DNA of 64,000 bases. Origin: DTU018 sp029550685 (GTDB lineage: Bacteria > Bacillota > Syntrophomonadia > Syntrophomonadales > Syntrophomonadaceae). The notes beneath the pieces were generated by a model, which saw nothing but the letters and a program-made list of their open reading frames with translations, searched no databases and was not told the origin of the DNA. This document shows positions 35,517 to 44,297 of the stretch, piece by piece. The DNA is taken from assembly GCA_035412805.1 (NCBI GenBank), contig DAONVO010000002.1, positions 3,611-67,610 of the forward strand, read 5' to 3'. Within the stretch, counting starts at the first letter, position 1. Each line of letters starts with the position of its first letter. A program made the translations under genes and the position numbers.

Positions 35517-36827
35517 TTATTCCCCCTTAAATGCAGCTACCAGTCGATCAATATCCTGCCGGCTACGTTTTTCCGTAAAGGCCAGTAACATTCCACCCTC
35601 TATTTCCAAGCCGCCAATGATTCCCTGTTCTTGCAAACGTCGGTTGATCGATCCCGCATCAGGAGTTTTAACGGCAAATTCACGGAAGAAGGGCTGATTG
35701 TACAACAGCGGGAAACCAGCTTCCTCCAGCCGTTTCTGGGCATATACAGCCAGTTGATGGCAGCGCAGGGCAATTTGTTTCAGTCCACGGGGACCCATTA
35801 AAGTCAGGTAAATAGCTGCTGCCAGAGCGTTTAAAGCCTGATTGGAACATATGTTGGAACCTGCTTTTTCCCGGCGAATATGCTGTTCCCGGGCCTGCAA
35901 AGTCAGTACAAATCCCCGCCTGTCTTCCAGGTCAGTAGTTTGTCCCACAATTCTTCCCGGAATCTTGCGCATCAAGGGCCGGGTAACTGCCATGAAGCCC
36001 AAGTAAGGTCCTCCAAAGCTTAAGGGGTTTCCCAAAGGCTGACCTTCTCCAACAGCTATATCGGCTCCCCAAGCTCCCGGGGGTTTTAGAATAGCCAGGG
36101 AGAGAGGATCTACAGCCATTATCAGCAATCCCCCTGCTTCGTGGATTAAATCGGCGGCTGCTCCTACCGGTTCCAGATGGCCAAAAAAGTTGGGGTGCTG
36201 TACCACCAGCGCTGCTGCCTGATTTTTCGCCAGGTCGGATACCGCATTTAAGTCCATGATCCCATTGGGACAAGGTACAAACACCGGCTCAAAATGCCCG
36301 GATAGAGCATAAGTTTCCAATACTTGCTTATATTCGGGGTGAACTGTTTCCGGCACCACTACCAGCTTTTTACGGGTATGCACAGCGGCCAGGGTACAGG
36401 CTTCCGCCAGGGCGGTTGCTCCGTCATATAAGGAAGCATTGGAGACATCCATCTCGGTTAGCTGGCATATCATGGTCTGGTATTCAAATATTCCCTGCAA
36501 AATACCCTGACTGATCTCCGGCTGGTAGGGGGTGTATGAAGTGTAAAATTCTGACCTGAGCAACAATTGCTCCAGAGCTGCCGGTATGTAACTGTCATAA
36601 GCTCCGGCCCCTAGAAAGCAGGGATGATCGGCAGCAGGAACGTTCCTGGCTGCTAATGCTGTCAGCAGTGACTTTAGCTCTATTTCACTCATTTCCGGCG
36701 GCAGATCAAGGGGGCGGTCCATTTTCACCTCATCAGGGATATCCTCAAAAAGCTCTTCTATATGCTGTAGCCCCAAGCTTTCCAGCATTTCCTGAACCAC
36801 CGCATCAGTGTTGGGAGTAAACCTCAT
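35517..36827 (-). CDS. gcvPA: glycine dehydrogenase (decarboxylating) subunit 1
   Basis: This is the N-terminal partner of the split P protein. The 436-residue sequence has FLGAGAYDSYIPAALEQL, FYTSYTPYQPEISQGILQ and NASLYDGATALAEA, diagnostic of GcvPA. It lacks the PLP lysine, as expected, and needs GcvPB. It lies 14 bases after gcvH. Confidence 0.97.
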   Translation of the reverse strand: MRFTPNTDAVVQEMLESLGLQHIEELFEDIPDEVKMDRPLDLPPEMSEIELKSLLTALAARNVPAADHPCFLGAGAYDSYIPAALEQLLLRSEFYTSYTPYQPEISQGILQGIFEYQTMICQLTEMDVSNASLYDGATALAEACTLAAVHTRKKLVVVPETVHPEYKQVLETYALSGHFEPVFVPCPNGIMDLNAVSDLAKNQAAALVVQHPNFFGHLEPVGAAADLIHEAGGLLIMAVDPLSLAILKPPGAWGADIAVGEGQPLGNPLSFGGPYLGFMAVTRPLMRKIPGRIVGQTTDLEDRRGFVLTLQAREQHIRREKAGSNICSNQALNALAAAIYLTLMGPRGLKQIALRCHQLAVYAQKRLEEAGFPLLYNQPFFREFAVKTPDAGSINRRLQEQGIIGGLEIEGGMLLAFTEKRSRQDIDRLVAAFKGE

Positions 36828-36841
36828 TGGTCATCGTCCCC

Positions 36842-37237
36842 CTAACCTAATTCTTGTTCCTGTTCGCGGCAGAACTGTTCATACTCTTCGGGAGTCATAA
36901 GCTCCTCCACTTCACTGGGATCATCCATTTCAATTATGGCAATGAACTGTTCATAAGGTTCCTGATTCAGCAGTTCCGGGCTATCTTCCAGGGACTCATT
37001 AATCTCCATAACCTTTCCGCTGACCGGTGTATATACTGAAGCTACCGCTTTCACTGACTCAACCACTGCCACAGCTTCGCCGTTGGCTACCTGGGCATCA
37101 AGCTCGGGTAATTCCACAAAGACTATGTCACCCAGATGCTCCTGAGCAAAGTCAGTAATACCTAAAATAGCCCTATCTCCTTCTACCTTCAACCATTCAT
37201 GTTCATTGGTGTACAGCAAATTAGTTGGCACCTTCAT
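36842..37237 (-). CDS. gcvH: glycine cleavage system H protein
   Basis: GcvH carries the lipoyl arm that shuttles the aminomethyl group between the P, T and L proteins. The 131-residue protein has Lys63 in VVESVKAVASVYTPVSG as the lipoylation site. The tail is acidic. The gene lies between gcvT and gcvPA, in standard order. Confidence 0.97.
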   Translation of the reverse strand: MKVPTNLLYTNEHEWLKVEGDRAILGITDFAQEHLGDIVFVELPELDAQVANGEAVAVVESVKAVASVYTPVSGKVMEINESLEDSPELLNQEPYEQFIAIIEMDDPSEVEELMTPEEYEQFCREQEQELG

Positions 37238-37254
37238 TATTATCCCTCCTAGAT

Positions 37255-38355
37255 TTATTTCTGGGGCCGCTTGTAGAAAGCTCCCCGGGTGACTCTGGCC
37301 GGTATTAACTTGGATCGAATCATTATTTCAATATCTACACCTGGCTCACTCCAGCGGCTCTGCACCAGAGCTAAGCCCATGGGTTTACCCAAAGTGGGAG
37401 CATGGCCCCCGGAGGTAACATAACCTATGTTCTCTCCATTCTTGTATACTTCATAGTGAGAGCGGGGAATACCCTTGCCAATCATCTCGAACTCAACCAG
37501 GGTACGCATAGGCTGGTTTTCTCGCTGTTTTAGCAAGGCATCCCGGCCGATAAAATCACCGCTGTCCAGCTTAACAAAGGTACTTAAACCGGCTTCCAGC
37601 GGAGTTATATCGGGTCCTAACTCCTGTCCGTACAAGGGCAGTTTGGCTTCAAAACGCAAAGTATCCCGGGCTCCAAGCCCAGCCGGAACTATGTTTTCAC
37701 CACCGGCTTCAATAATTTTTTCCCATAATTCTGCCGCCTGAGCTGCTGGTAGATAAATTTCAAATCCGTCCTCACCGGTGTAACCGGTTCGTGATACCAT
37801 GCACTCGATTCCCGCCATTTTCACCTGGGGCTCAAACCAGAAAAATCGAATCTGGGACAAATCTGTATCGCTGATTTTCTGTAGAATTTCCTGGGCTTTA
37901 GGCCCCTGCACCGCTATTTGTGCGTATTGTTCAGAAACATTGGCAACCTGGATGCCCTCCGGCGCATGGCTTAGTATCCACTGGTAATCCTTGTCTGTAT
38001 TACTGGCATTAACTACTAGCAGATAATGTTGTTCCGAAAAACGGTAAACCAGTAAATCGTCCACCACACCACCGTCAGGGTAGCACATCAAAGTATACTG
38101 AACCTGCTTGTCCTTGAGTTTGGTAACATCATTGGTCATAAGATAGCGGGTAAATTCCTGAGCTTTGGCCCCGGTGATTTCTATTTCTCCCATGTGGGAT
38201 ACATCAAAAATCCCCGCTTTTCCTCTTACCATATGGTGCTCCTGTATAATACCGGTATACTGAACCGGTAGTTCCCATCCGCCAAAATCAATCATTTTGC
38301 CTCCATGCCGCTGATGTATCTCATACAGAGGCGTCCGTTTCAGCGAATCGCTCAC
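37255..38355 (-). CDS. gcvT: aminomethyltransferase (glycine cleavage T protein)
   Basis: GcvT moves the methylene unit from lipoyl-GcvH to tetrahydrofolate and releases ammonia. The 366-residue protein has VQYTLMCYPDGGVVDDLLVYR, SRTGYTGEDGFEIY and GLGARDTLRFEA, all typical. The GTG at 38355 is preferred because GGGAGGAG stands six bases before it and the protein then starts SDSLKRTPLYEIH like its homologues; an in-frame upstream start at 38436 adds 27 unrelated residues. The operon gcvT-H-PA-PB-lpdA-lplA-MBL is compact. No glycine riboswitch was found in the 131-base leader. Confidence 0.96.
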   Translation of the reverse strand: MSDSLKRTPLYEIHQRHGGKMIDFGGWELPVQYTGIIQEHHMVRGKAGIFDVSHMGEIEITGAKAQEFTRYLMTNDVTKLKDKQVQYTLMCYPDGGVVDDLLVYRFSEQHYLLVVNASNTDKDYQWILSHAPEGIQVANVSEQYAQIAVQGPKAQEILQKISDTDLSQIRFFWFEPQVKMAGIECMVSRTGYTGEDGFEIYLPAAQAAELWEKIIEAGGENIVPAGLGARDTLRFEAKLPLYGQELGPDITPLEAGLSTFVKLDSGDFIGRDALLKQRENQPMRTLVEFEMIGKGIPRSHYEVYKNGENIGYVTSGGHAPTLGKPMGLALVQSRWSEPGVDIEIMIRSKLIPARVTRGAFYKRPQK

Positions 38356-38486
38356 CAATACTCCTCCCTTCTGATATGGCAAATCTGTTGCATCCACATT
38401 AACAGTATTGAGCCAGCGGCCCTTGACTATCCCCATCTATATCAAGCTGATCAAAGCGATGCAGTTTTATCTTGGTCAAATCACTG

Positions 38487-38960
38487 TTAAATCAGCAGTA
38501 TTGCCGGATCAAGACTATTTCTCTCGATACTGATAATGGCATAGGTTCCCCGGTTTGACAAGCCCCGTGGATAAGTGGGACTGCCTGGATTAATCATCCA
38601 AATATCATCTATTTTCTGGCAAAAGGGAATATGGGTGTGGCCAAAAACAGCCACCTGGGCTCCAACCTCCTGGGTTCTATAAAACAGTGACTGCATCCCC
38701 CTTTTTACTCCCCAACGATGTCCGTGAGTCAGGAAAAACTTCCGGCCGGATAATTCTATTACTCTTTCTTTTTCTCCTGCTTCACTGGGATCACAATTTC
38801 CAACCACGCTGTATACCGGCAAATTCAGCTGTTTGGCCAGAAGCCGCCCATCCTGAATATGATCGCCAGTAAATAGAATTATATCCACAGCGTGTTTTTT
38901 TATAGCCTCCCTGACTTTGCTCACCTGACCGTGGGTGTCTCCGGTCACCGCGATTTTCAG
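38487..38960 (-). CDS. YfcE/MJ0936-type metallophosphoesterase, probable CTG start
   Basis: The 157-residue phosphodiesterase has the binuclear metal motifs TGDTHG, FTGDHIQDG, VGNCDP, THGHRWG and FGHTHIP. It is the homologue of B. subtilis YsnB, which follows rdgB (ysnA) and rph, the same order as here. AGGAGG stands eight bases before CTG 38960, giving LKIAVTGDTHG as in homologues; the GTG at 38948 would be 19 bases away and would cut off the first strand. A CTG start is unusual, so this is worth proteomic confirmation. The substrate is unknown. Confidence 0.9.
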   Translation of the reverse strand: MKIAVTGDTHGQVSKVREAIKKHAVDIILFTGDHIQDGRLLAKQLNLPVYSVVGNCDPSEAGEKERVIELSGRKFFLTHGHRWGVKRGMQSLFYRTQEVGAQVAVFGHTHIPFCQKIDDIWMINPGSPTYPRGLSNRGTYAIISIERNSLDPAILLI

Positions 38961-38978
38961 CGTTTTCCCCTCCTGATC

Positions 38979-39590
38979 TTATGACCGTCTTGCAGCCCAG
39001 TATTCCTTTAATACCGGTAAGGCTTTGGATAAGGCTGCGCCCCGATGACTAATACGGTTTTTCTCAGCAGCGGACAGCTGGGCATATGTTTGCTTATACC
39101 CATTGGGAATAAACAAAGGGTCATAGCCAAAGCCCCCACTTCCTGCAGGAACCCGGGCAATAGTACCGGAACACTCTCCCCGTACTGTTTTTACGACACC
39201 ATGAGCATCACATATAGCTATTACTGATACAAAGCGAGCCGAGCGTTTTTCATCGGGTACGGACTCCATTAATTTTAATAATTTATTATTATTCTCTTCA
39301 TCGCTGGCATGTTCTCCGGCAAATCGAGCAGAATATACCCCGGGCTTGCCCTGCAGAGCATCAACTTCCAGACCTGAATCATCAGCCAGACTCAGTATTC
39401 CGGTAGCCAGAGCAGTTGCACAGGCTTTCTTAACAGCATTGGCTTCAAAAGTATCCCCATCTTCTTCGACTTCGGGAATAGCATCAACATCTTCCAGGGT
39501 AAGAATCTCTACCTCCATATCAGCCAACAGTTCCTGCAATTCCCTTTTTTTGTGCTGGTTGCGGGTTGCCAGTAATAGTTGTTTTTTCAT
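38979..39590 (-). CDS. rdgB: XTP/dITP diphosphatase (non-canonical purine NTP pyrophosphatase)
   Basis: The enzyme removes XTP, ITP and dITP from the nucleotide pool. The 203-residue protein has ATRNQHKKRELQELL at the start, LADDSGLEVDAL with catalytic Asp, GVYSARFAG, GGFGYDPLFIP and ISHRGAAL, all HAM1-family marks. It overlaps rph by four bases. Confidence 0.97.
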   Translation of the reverse strand: MKKQLLLATRNQHKKRELQELLADMEVEILTLEDVDAIPEVEEDGDTFEANAVKKACATALATGILSLADDSGLEVDALQGKPGVYSARFAGEHASDEENNNKLLKLMESVPDEKRSARFVSVIAICDAHGVVKTVRGECSGTIARVPAGSGGFGYDPLFIPNGYKQTYAQLSAAEKNRISHRGAALSKALPVLKEYWAARRS

Positions 39591-40309
39591 GCTTCCCCCA
39601 CAACCTGCTGCTGTTGCTCAATAAGCTGCCGAATGCCCTTTTCCGCCAGAGCCAGCAGGGTATCCAGTTCCTGGCGGCTAAAGGTTTGGCCCTCAGCAGT
39701 TCCCTGGATTTCTACAAAGGTTCCCTGACCGGTCATAACCACATTCATATCTACATCAGCGATAGAATCCTCCGCATACTCCAGGTCCAGTACGGGCTGA
39801 CCATCCACAATGCCTACACTTACAGCAGCCACAAAGTCTTTAATAGGGAAGGCCTCGATCAACCCTTCCGCCTGGAGTTTCTTAAGAGCTAAATACAAGG
39901 CCACAAAACTGCCGGTAATAGATGCGGTTCTGGTACCTCCATCAGCCTGGATCACATCACAGTCGATCCATATCGTACGTTCTCCCAAAAGCTGCAGATC
40001 TACTACCGCCCGCAAAGCCCTGCCAATAAGCCTTTGAATCTCGGAAGTTCGTCCGCTGACTTTGCCGCGAGCAGCTTCCCGGGCAGTACGGGTTTCTGTA
40101 GAAGACGGCAGCAATGAATATTCAGCTGTTATCCAGCCGCTGCCGGTTCCCTTTAAAAAAGGCGGCACCTTTTCCTCTACCATAGCTGAGCACAATACCC
40201 TGGTATCACCGGCTTCGATCAGAACAGATCCCTGGGGGTATTTTACAAACCCAGCCGTCATTTGCACCGGTCGCATTTCGTCATATTTACGATCATTAGG
40301 TCTGCCCAT
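39587..40309 (-). CDS. rph: ribonuclease PH
   Basis: RNase PH is a phosphorolytic exonuclease that trims tRNA 3' ends. The 240-residue protein has GSVLIEAGDTRVLCSA, GWITAEYSLLPSST, GRTSEIQRLIGRALRAVVD and IDCDVIQADGGTRTASITG, the canonical family blocks. It precedes rdgB and yfcE, as in Bacillus. Confidence 0.97.
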   Translation of the reverse strand: MGRPNDRKYDEMRPVQMTAGFVKYPQGSVLIEAGDTRVLCSAMVEEKVPPFLKGTGSGWITAEYSLLPSSTETRTAREAARGKVSGRTSEIQRLIGRALRAVVDLQLLGERTIWIDCDVIQADGGTRTASITGSFVALYLALKKLQAEGLIEAFPIKDFVAAVSVGIVDGQPVLDLEYAEDSIADVDMNVVMTGQGTFVEIQGTAEGQTFSRQELDTLLALAEKGIRQLIEQQQQVVGEA

Positions 40310-40368
40310 AACCTACCTCCACCTATATGTATTTATTTTCAGCACCTTTATCCCAAAAACAAGGCTTA

Positions 40369-40902
40369 TCAGGTCCAACTTTTATATACTGAATTACCTT
40401 GGTTATCTATGGCAACTATACAGGGAAAATCCTTAAACTCCATCTTTAACAAAGCCTCAGGACCCAACTCGGGATAGGCAACAATCTCTACGGATGTAAT
40501 CCTCCGGGACAGGTAAACACCAGCCCCTCCCACTGCAGCCAGGTAAACCGCACCATATTTAATCATGGCATCTTTAACTATCTGACTGCGGTCACCCTTT
40601 CCGATCATAGCCTTCAGCCCTCTGGCAAGTAAAGCCGGGGTATAAACATCCATACGGCTGCTGGTGGTGGGACCGGCTGAGCCGATTATACGTCCGGGCG
40701 GAGCCGGACAGGGCCCCACATAATAAATAATCTGTCCAGTGATATCGAAGGGCAGCTGGTCACCTGACTCCAGGGCTGCTATCATTTTTTGGTGGGCAGC
40801 ATCCCGGGCGGCATATACTGTTCCCTGTACCAGTACTTCGTCCCCGGCCTTAAGTTGCTGCAATATGCTGTTTTCCAGCGGTGCCCTTAGAATATGGGTC
40901 AC
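40369..40902 (-). CDS. class I fumarate hydratase, beta subunit (C-terminal type)
   Basis: This subunit of a two-part, iron-sulfur, oxygen-sensitive hydro-lyase interconverts fumarate and malate; tartrate dehydratase has the same build. The 177-residue protein has IIYYVGPCPAPPGRIIGSAG and GPTTSSRMD, the conserved substrate-binding blocks, and GKGDRS. It lies 19 bases after the alpha-subunit gene. Fumarate is the likelier substrate in central metabolism. Confidence 0.92.
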   Translation of the reverse strand: MTHILRAPLENSILQQLKAGDEVLVQGTVYAARDAAHQKMIAALESGDQLPFDITGQIIYYVGPCPAPPGRIIGSAGPTTSSRMDVYTPALLARGLKAMIGKGDRSQIVKDAMIKYGAVYLAAVGGAGVYLSRRITSVEIVAYPELGPEALLKMEFKDFPCIVAIDNQGNSVYKSWT

Positions 40903-40921
40903 CTGCTTCCCCTCCTTCTAG

Positions 40922-41764
40922 TTATATCTTCACTACCGCCCGGCGGGTGGAGTGGCAGTTCAGACTTACAGCCACCGGAAGGCTTGCGATGTGGGTTGGG
41001 TACACTTCCATATTAACTGCCAGGGCAGTAATGTCTCCCCCCAGCCCCTGGGGTCCGATACCTAACTGGTTAATAGCTTGCAGGAGTTCCGCTTCTTTTT
41101 CGGCAATTTTGGGATCGGGATGAGGCCTGTTTATAGGTCGTAACAGCGCCTTTTTGGCAAGAAAACAAGCTTTCTCCAGGTTTCCGCCCATCCCCACTCC
41201 TACGATAATAGGAGGACAGGGATTAGCATTGGCTATTCTCACTGTTTCAACTACAAACTGACGGGCTCCTGCCCAACCCTCAGCAGGTTTCAGCATAGCA
41301 GTGCGGCTCATATTCTCGCTTCCCGCTCCTTTTGGGAATACGGTAATTACCACTTCTTCCCCGTCAGTTAATTCCAGATGCACAATTGCCGGGGTATTAT
41401 CCCCGGTATTTATCCGGTTTAAAGGGTCTTTTACCATGGAGGCCCGGAAATAACCAGCCTTATATCCTTCCCGCACACCTTGATTGATAGCCTGGTATAC
41501 ATTACCGCCGTCCAAATGTACTTCCTGTCCAAGTTCAATATGTACCGTTACCAGACCAGTATCCTGACATAAAGGCATGCCTTCCTCTTGAGCCTGACGG
41601 GCATTTTCCAAAATAATTTCCAGCAGGCGCCGAGCCCGGGGCACGGTTTCCAGATCCCGAGCTTTCTGCAATCCTTCTAAAACATCAGCTGGTAACTGAG
41701 TATTAGCAGTGATTACCGCCTTGCTAACTGCCTCTTTTATTTTCTCCACATCTACTATGCGCAT
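40922..41764 (-). CDS. class I fumarate hydratase, alpha subunit (N-terminal type)
   Basis: The 280-residue subunit holds the [4Fe-4S] cluster. Candidate ligands are the cysteines in MPLCQDTG, ANPCPPI and LNCHSTRRA, all in conserved blocks, with VFPKGAGSENMS binding substrate. It pairs with the beta subunit just downstream. The pair is inserted between the dehydratase-like genes and rph in a stretch that in Bacillus runs murI-gerM-rph. Confidence 0.93.
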   Translation of the reverse strand: MRIVDVEKIKEAVSKAVITANTQLPADVLEGLQKARDLETVPRARRLLEIILENARQAQEEGMPLCQDTGLVTVHIELGQEVHLDGGNVYQAINQGVREGYKAGYFRASMVKDPLNRINTGDNTPAIVHLELTDGEEVVITVFPKGAGSENMSRTAMLKPAEGWAGARQFVVETVRIANANPCPPIIVGVGMGGNLEKACFLAKKALLRPINRPHPDPKIAEKEAELLQAINQLGIGPQGLGGDITALAVNMEVYPTHIASLPVAVSLNCHSTRRAVVKI

Positions 41765-41781
41765 AGCTCATTCCGCCTAAT

Positions 41782-42525
41782 TTATATAGTTATCGCCAAA
41801 TCAGGGGCGGCCATAATCAGCTTGCCCTGGTATTCCTGTTCAATCTCCCGCTGCAACACAAGTACATCATACTCCGGCCAAAAGTGAGTAGCCAGCAATA
41901 CCCCAACACCACCTTCCCGAGCCAGCCTTCCGGCCTCGGTGGTAGTCAAATGGCCTAATTGTTGAGCGAAATCACCTTCCACAGCCATTAAGGTACATTC
42001 ACACAGCAGCAGATCCGTCCCTTTTTTGACTTCATCCATTAATGACCAGCTAATGCTGGTATCAGCAGTATATACTAGGGACTGGTTCTGGTTTTCCACC
42101 CTGACCCCAAAAGAAGGCAGGGAATGGTGCACCGGGAAGGGCTGAACCCGCATATTTCCCACCATAAAAGCGCTGTTGGCAGTCAAAGTATTGACCTGCA
42201 ATTCAGGCATGGCGGCAAATTCCTTATAGAGGTGGGCCGGTTCAGCAGGCAGGTAAACAGAAAGCGGCTGCTGCCGGGTTTTTAGGAACAAAGCAGCCCG
42301 GATCATATGCCGGATGGCATACAGATCGACATAGTGATCAGGATGAAAATGACTAATTATGACTGCATCCAGTTGTTCTGCTGGTAACCAGCGGGTTAGC
42401 TGGGCAGCGACGCCATGGCCGCAATCCAGTAGTAAATAAGAACTGTCGCTGGACACCAGATAGCCAGAACAGGCTTCGGCGGCACGGGGATAAGGTGTCC
42501 AGCATCCTATTGTCCTAAGCAGCAT
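41782..42525 (-). CDS. MBL-fold hydrolase, ribonuclease Z-like
   Basis: The 247-residue protein has ISHFHPDHYVDL as the metal site, LLLDCGHG near the start, VYTADTS with the bridging Asp and ATHFWPEYD as the last His region. It resembles the small RNase Z/YhfI-type hydrolases but lacks the long exosite arm of true tRNase Z, so a tRNA role is doubtful. The ATG at 42525 follows GGAGGAATG and begins four bases after the upstream stop; an in-frame ATG at 42567 would overlap that gene by 38 bases. Confidence 0.85.
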   Translation of the reverse strand: MLLRTIGCWTPYPRAAEACSGYLVSSDSSYLLLDCGHGVAAQLTRWLPAEQLDAVIISHFHPDHYVDLYAIRHMIRAALFLKTRQQPLSVYLPAEPAHLYKEFAAMPELQVNTLTANSAFMVGNMRVQPFPVHHSLPSFGVRVENQNQSLVYTADTSISWSLMDEVKKGTDLLLCECTLMAVEGDFAQQLGHLTTTEAGRLAREGGVGVLLATHFWPEYDVLVLQREIEQEYQGKLIMAAPDLAITI

Positions 42526-42529
42526 TAGC

Positions 42530-43279
42530 TTACATTCCTCCAAAAACACAGCATCCAATGGCTCCATTATATTGAGGATCCGGCAGAGCCAAGACTTCCC
42601 GCCCAGTTTCCCGGGCTAGTATAGCTCGCAAGGCTTTATTTAATGCCACTCCACCGGATAGAACTAATAGTTCGCTGTCCAAACGTTTCAATAAAGGAGC
42701 CAGGCGGTGATAAAGTGCGTAATTAACTCCTGCCGCCAATTGAGGCAGGGAATAACCTTCCACTATACGGGCTACCAGTTCAGTTTCACCAAAGATGGCA
42801 CAAGTAGCATTGATCTCAGCGGGATCTTGGTCATAACTAGACAATTCCTCCAGGCTTATATTCAATACCACCGCCATATTTTCCAGATAACGGCCAGAAC
42901 TGGCAGCACAGCGATCATTGGTTAGGAAATCGACTACCTTGCCGGACCGGATTAATATGACTTTAGAGTCCTGGCCGCCAATGTCTATAAGGGTAAATGA
43001 TTCCTGCCCACTCTGGAATACTGCTCCCAAGGCATGGGCCTGAATCTCCGGTATCTGCCGGGCCCCGGCAATGGGTACGGCTAACTTGCCGTAACCGGTA
43101 GCAATTACCAGCTCACGGCCCCAGCCGGCTTCTTCCAGATTAATCTGCAGCTGACCGGCTTGAACCCGTCCATATTGACGATAAAAGGTAATGGTGTCAT
43201 GGATTTCCCTGCGGATCACCTTCCCCTGCTCCATCTCCACCAATTTAACCTGGCGGGAGCCCAAATCAATGCCAATCAT
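42530..43279 (-). CDS. 2-hydroxyacyl-CoA dehydratase activator (BadF/HgdC-type ATPase)
   Basis: The 249-residue protein has the ASKHA ATPase fold: GIDLGSRQVKLV, DIGGQDSKVI and LVLSGGVALN. The bridging cluster cysteines lie in NDRCAASSGRYLE and INATCAIFGE, as in HgdC, where a homodimer holds one [4Fe-4S] cluster and injects an electron into the dehydratase with ATP hydrolysis. The partner gene is 13 bases upstream. Confidence 0.93.
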   Translation of the reverse strand: MIGIDLGSRQVKLVEMEQGKVIRREIHDTITFYRQYGRVQAGQLQINLEEAGWGRELVIATGYGKLAVPIAGARQIPEIQAHALGAVFQSGQESFTLIDIGGQDSKVILIRSGKVVDFLTNDRCAASSGRYLENMAVVLNISLEELSSYDQDPAEINATCAIFGETELVARIVEGYSLPQLAAGVNYALYHRLAPLLKRLDSELLVLSGGVALNKALRAILARETGREVLALPDPQYNGAIGCCVFGGM

Positions 43280-43292
43280 CAGCAGCCCTCCG

Positions 43293-44267
43293 CTATTTCA
43301 GCATATTGATAAACGCTTCCAGGCGCAGACGACTGCGGGCGTCTACCTTGCCTGGCTTATCACCTTCCAAAGTGAGAAAGGGCAATTTCAGCCTTTGCCG
43401 GTAAATCAAATCCTCTATCTGACGATAGCAAAAAGTCTGGGTATAGTGAATAACTCCCTGCACTTGCCGCTTTTGTATCTGCTCCTCCAAATCAGCTAAC
43501 CTGGCAAAGGCTCCATAAGGATAAGTATAGCGCATATACTGCTCGACAATATCATTGGTGAGGTATGGCATAGAGAACTGGCGCTGCACTTCATTAAAAA
43601 CTACCCGGGCACCTAGGGTTTCCAGCACTTGATAAAGATCGGTAAAAATAGGCGGTACCCCGATATAAGCCAGGCGCACCTGATCTGTAGCCGGCGGCCG
43701 CTGCCTGGCCTGGCTGATGAGCCTTTCCATTTCCCCTGCAAAACGGTCCGGGTCTCCTTCAAAATCACTGGTTGATACCAGCTTAATATGGTTTTCAAAC
43801 CCGGTAACCTGGTTATCTTTCCAAGTCATTTCATCCCAGGTCCAGCATAAGCGACGCACCTCATCCAACCGTTGCTTTTCCTTCTGCACCCGGGCTTCAC
43901 TGACCCCAAATTGATCCATTAATTTATGAAGGTTCATCCGCAATGCTTGCGGGTCGCGGTCATAGGGAAAGGCAAAGGGAATCATCTTAATTCCCTGCAA
44001 TTCCAAGGTTTCCATAAGAGCCTGGGTATTGGAGCAGTCCCCCTGCATAACGGCTATAACTGCTTCCAGCTCAGTGGTCAAGGCCGCGGTATACAGTCCT
44101 TTAATCCATCCGCAGGTAGTGCGAGGATAACCGGCTTCTTCAGCTTGATCCACCATATCCTGGGGGTGATCAGAACCGATAAATAAATTATTCAAATCCA
44201 CTGGCTCTTTTCCTGCCGCCAGCAATACTTCCACCGGTATAGTGGTGGTAAATCCAACTCTCCCCAT
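43293..44267 (-). CDS. 2-hydroxyacyl-CoA dehydratase D-component family protein (HgdB-like)
   Basis: The 324-residue protein has the HgdB-type layout with conserved cysteines in YPRTTCGWIKGLY, MQGDCSNTQALME and YTQTFCYRQIEDL, and the C-terminal FLTLEGDKPGKVDARSRLR. True hydroxyacyl-CoA dehydratases have two such subunits; here one subunit stands with one activator, like the E. coli YjiM/YjiL pair. The substrate is therefore unknown; double-cubane-cluster type reductases of small substrates have this single-subunit arrangement. Confidence 0.9.
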   Translation of the reverse strand: MGRVGFTTTIPVEVLLAAGKEPVDLNNLFIGSDHPQDMVDQAEEAGYPRTTCGWIKGLYTAALTTELEAVIAVMQGDCSNTQALMETLELQGIKMIPFAFPYDRDPQALRMNLHKLMDQFGVSEARVQKEKQRLDEVRRLCWTWDEMTWKDNQVTGFENHIKLVSTSDFEGDPDRFAGEMERLISQARQRPPATDQVRLAYIGVPPIFTDLYQVLETLGARVVFNEVQRQFSMPYLTNDIVEQYMRYTYPYGAFARLADLEEQIQKRQVQGVIHYTQTFCYRQIEDLIYRQRLKLPFLTLEGDKPGKVDARSRLRLEAFINMLK

Positions 44268-44297
44268 GCTAGTTGCAACTCCTTAAATAACTAAACC

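Noticed and set aside
38356..38486. Glycine riboswitch before gcvT
   Set aside because: The 131-base leader lacks the conserved glycine aptamer blocks.
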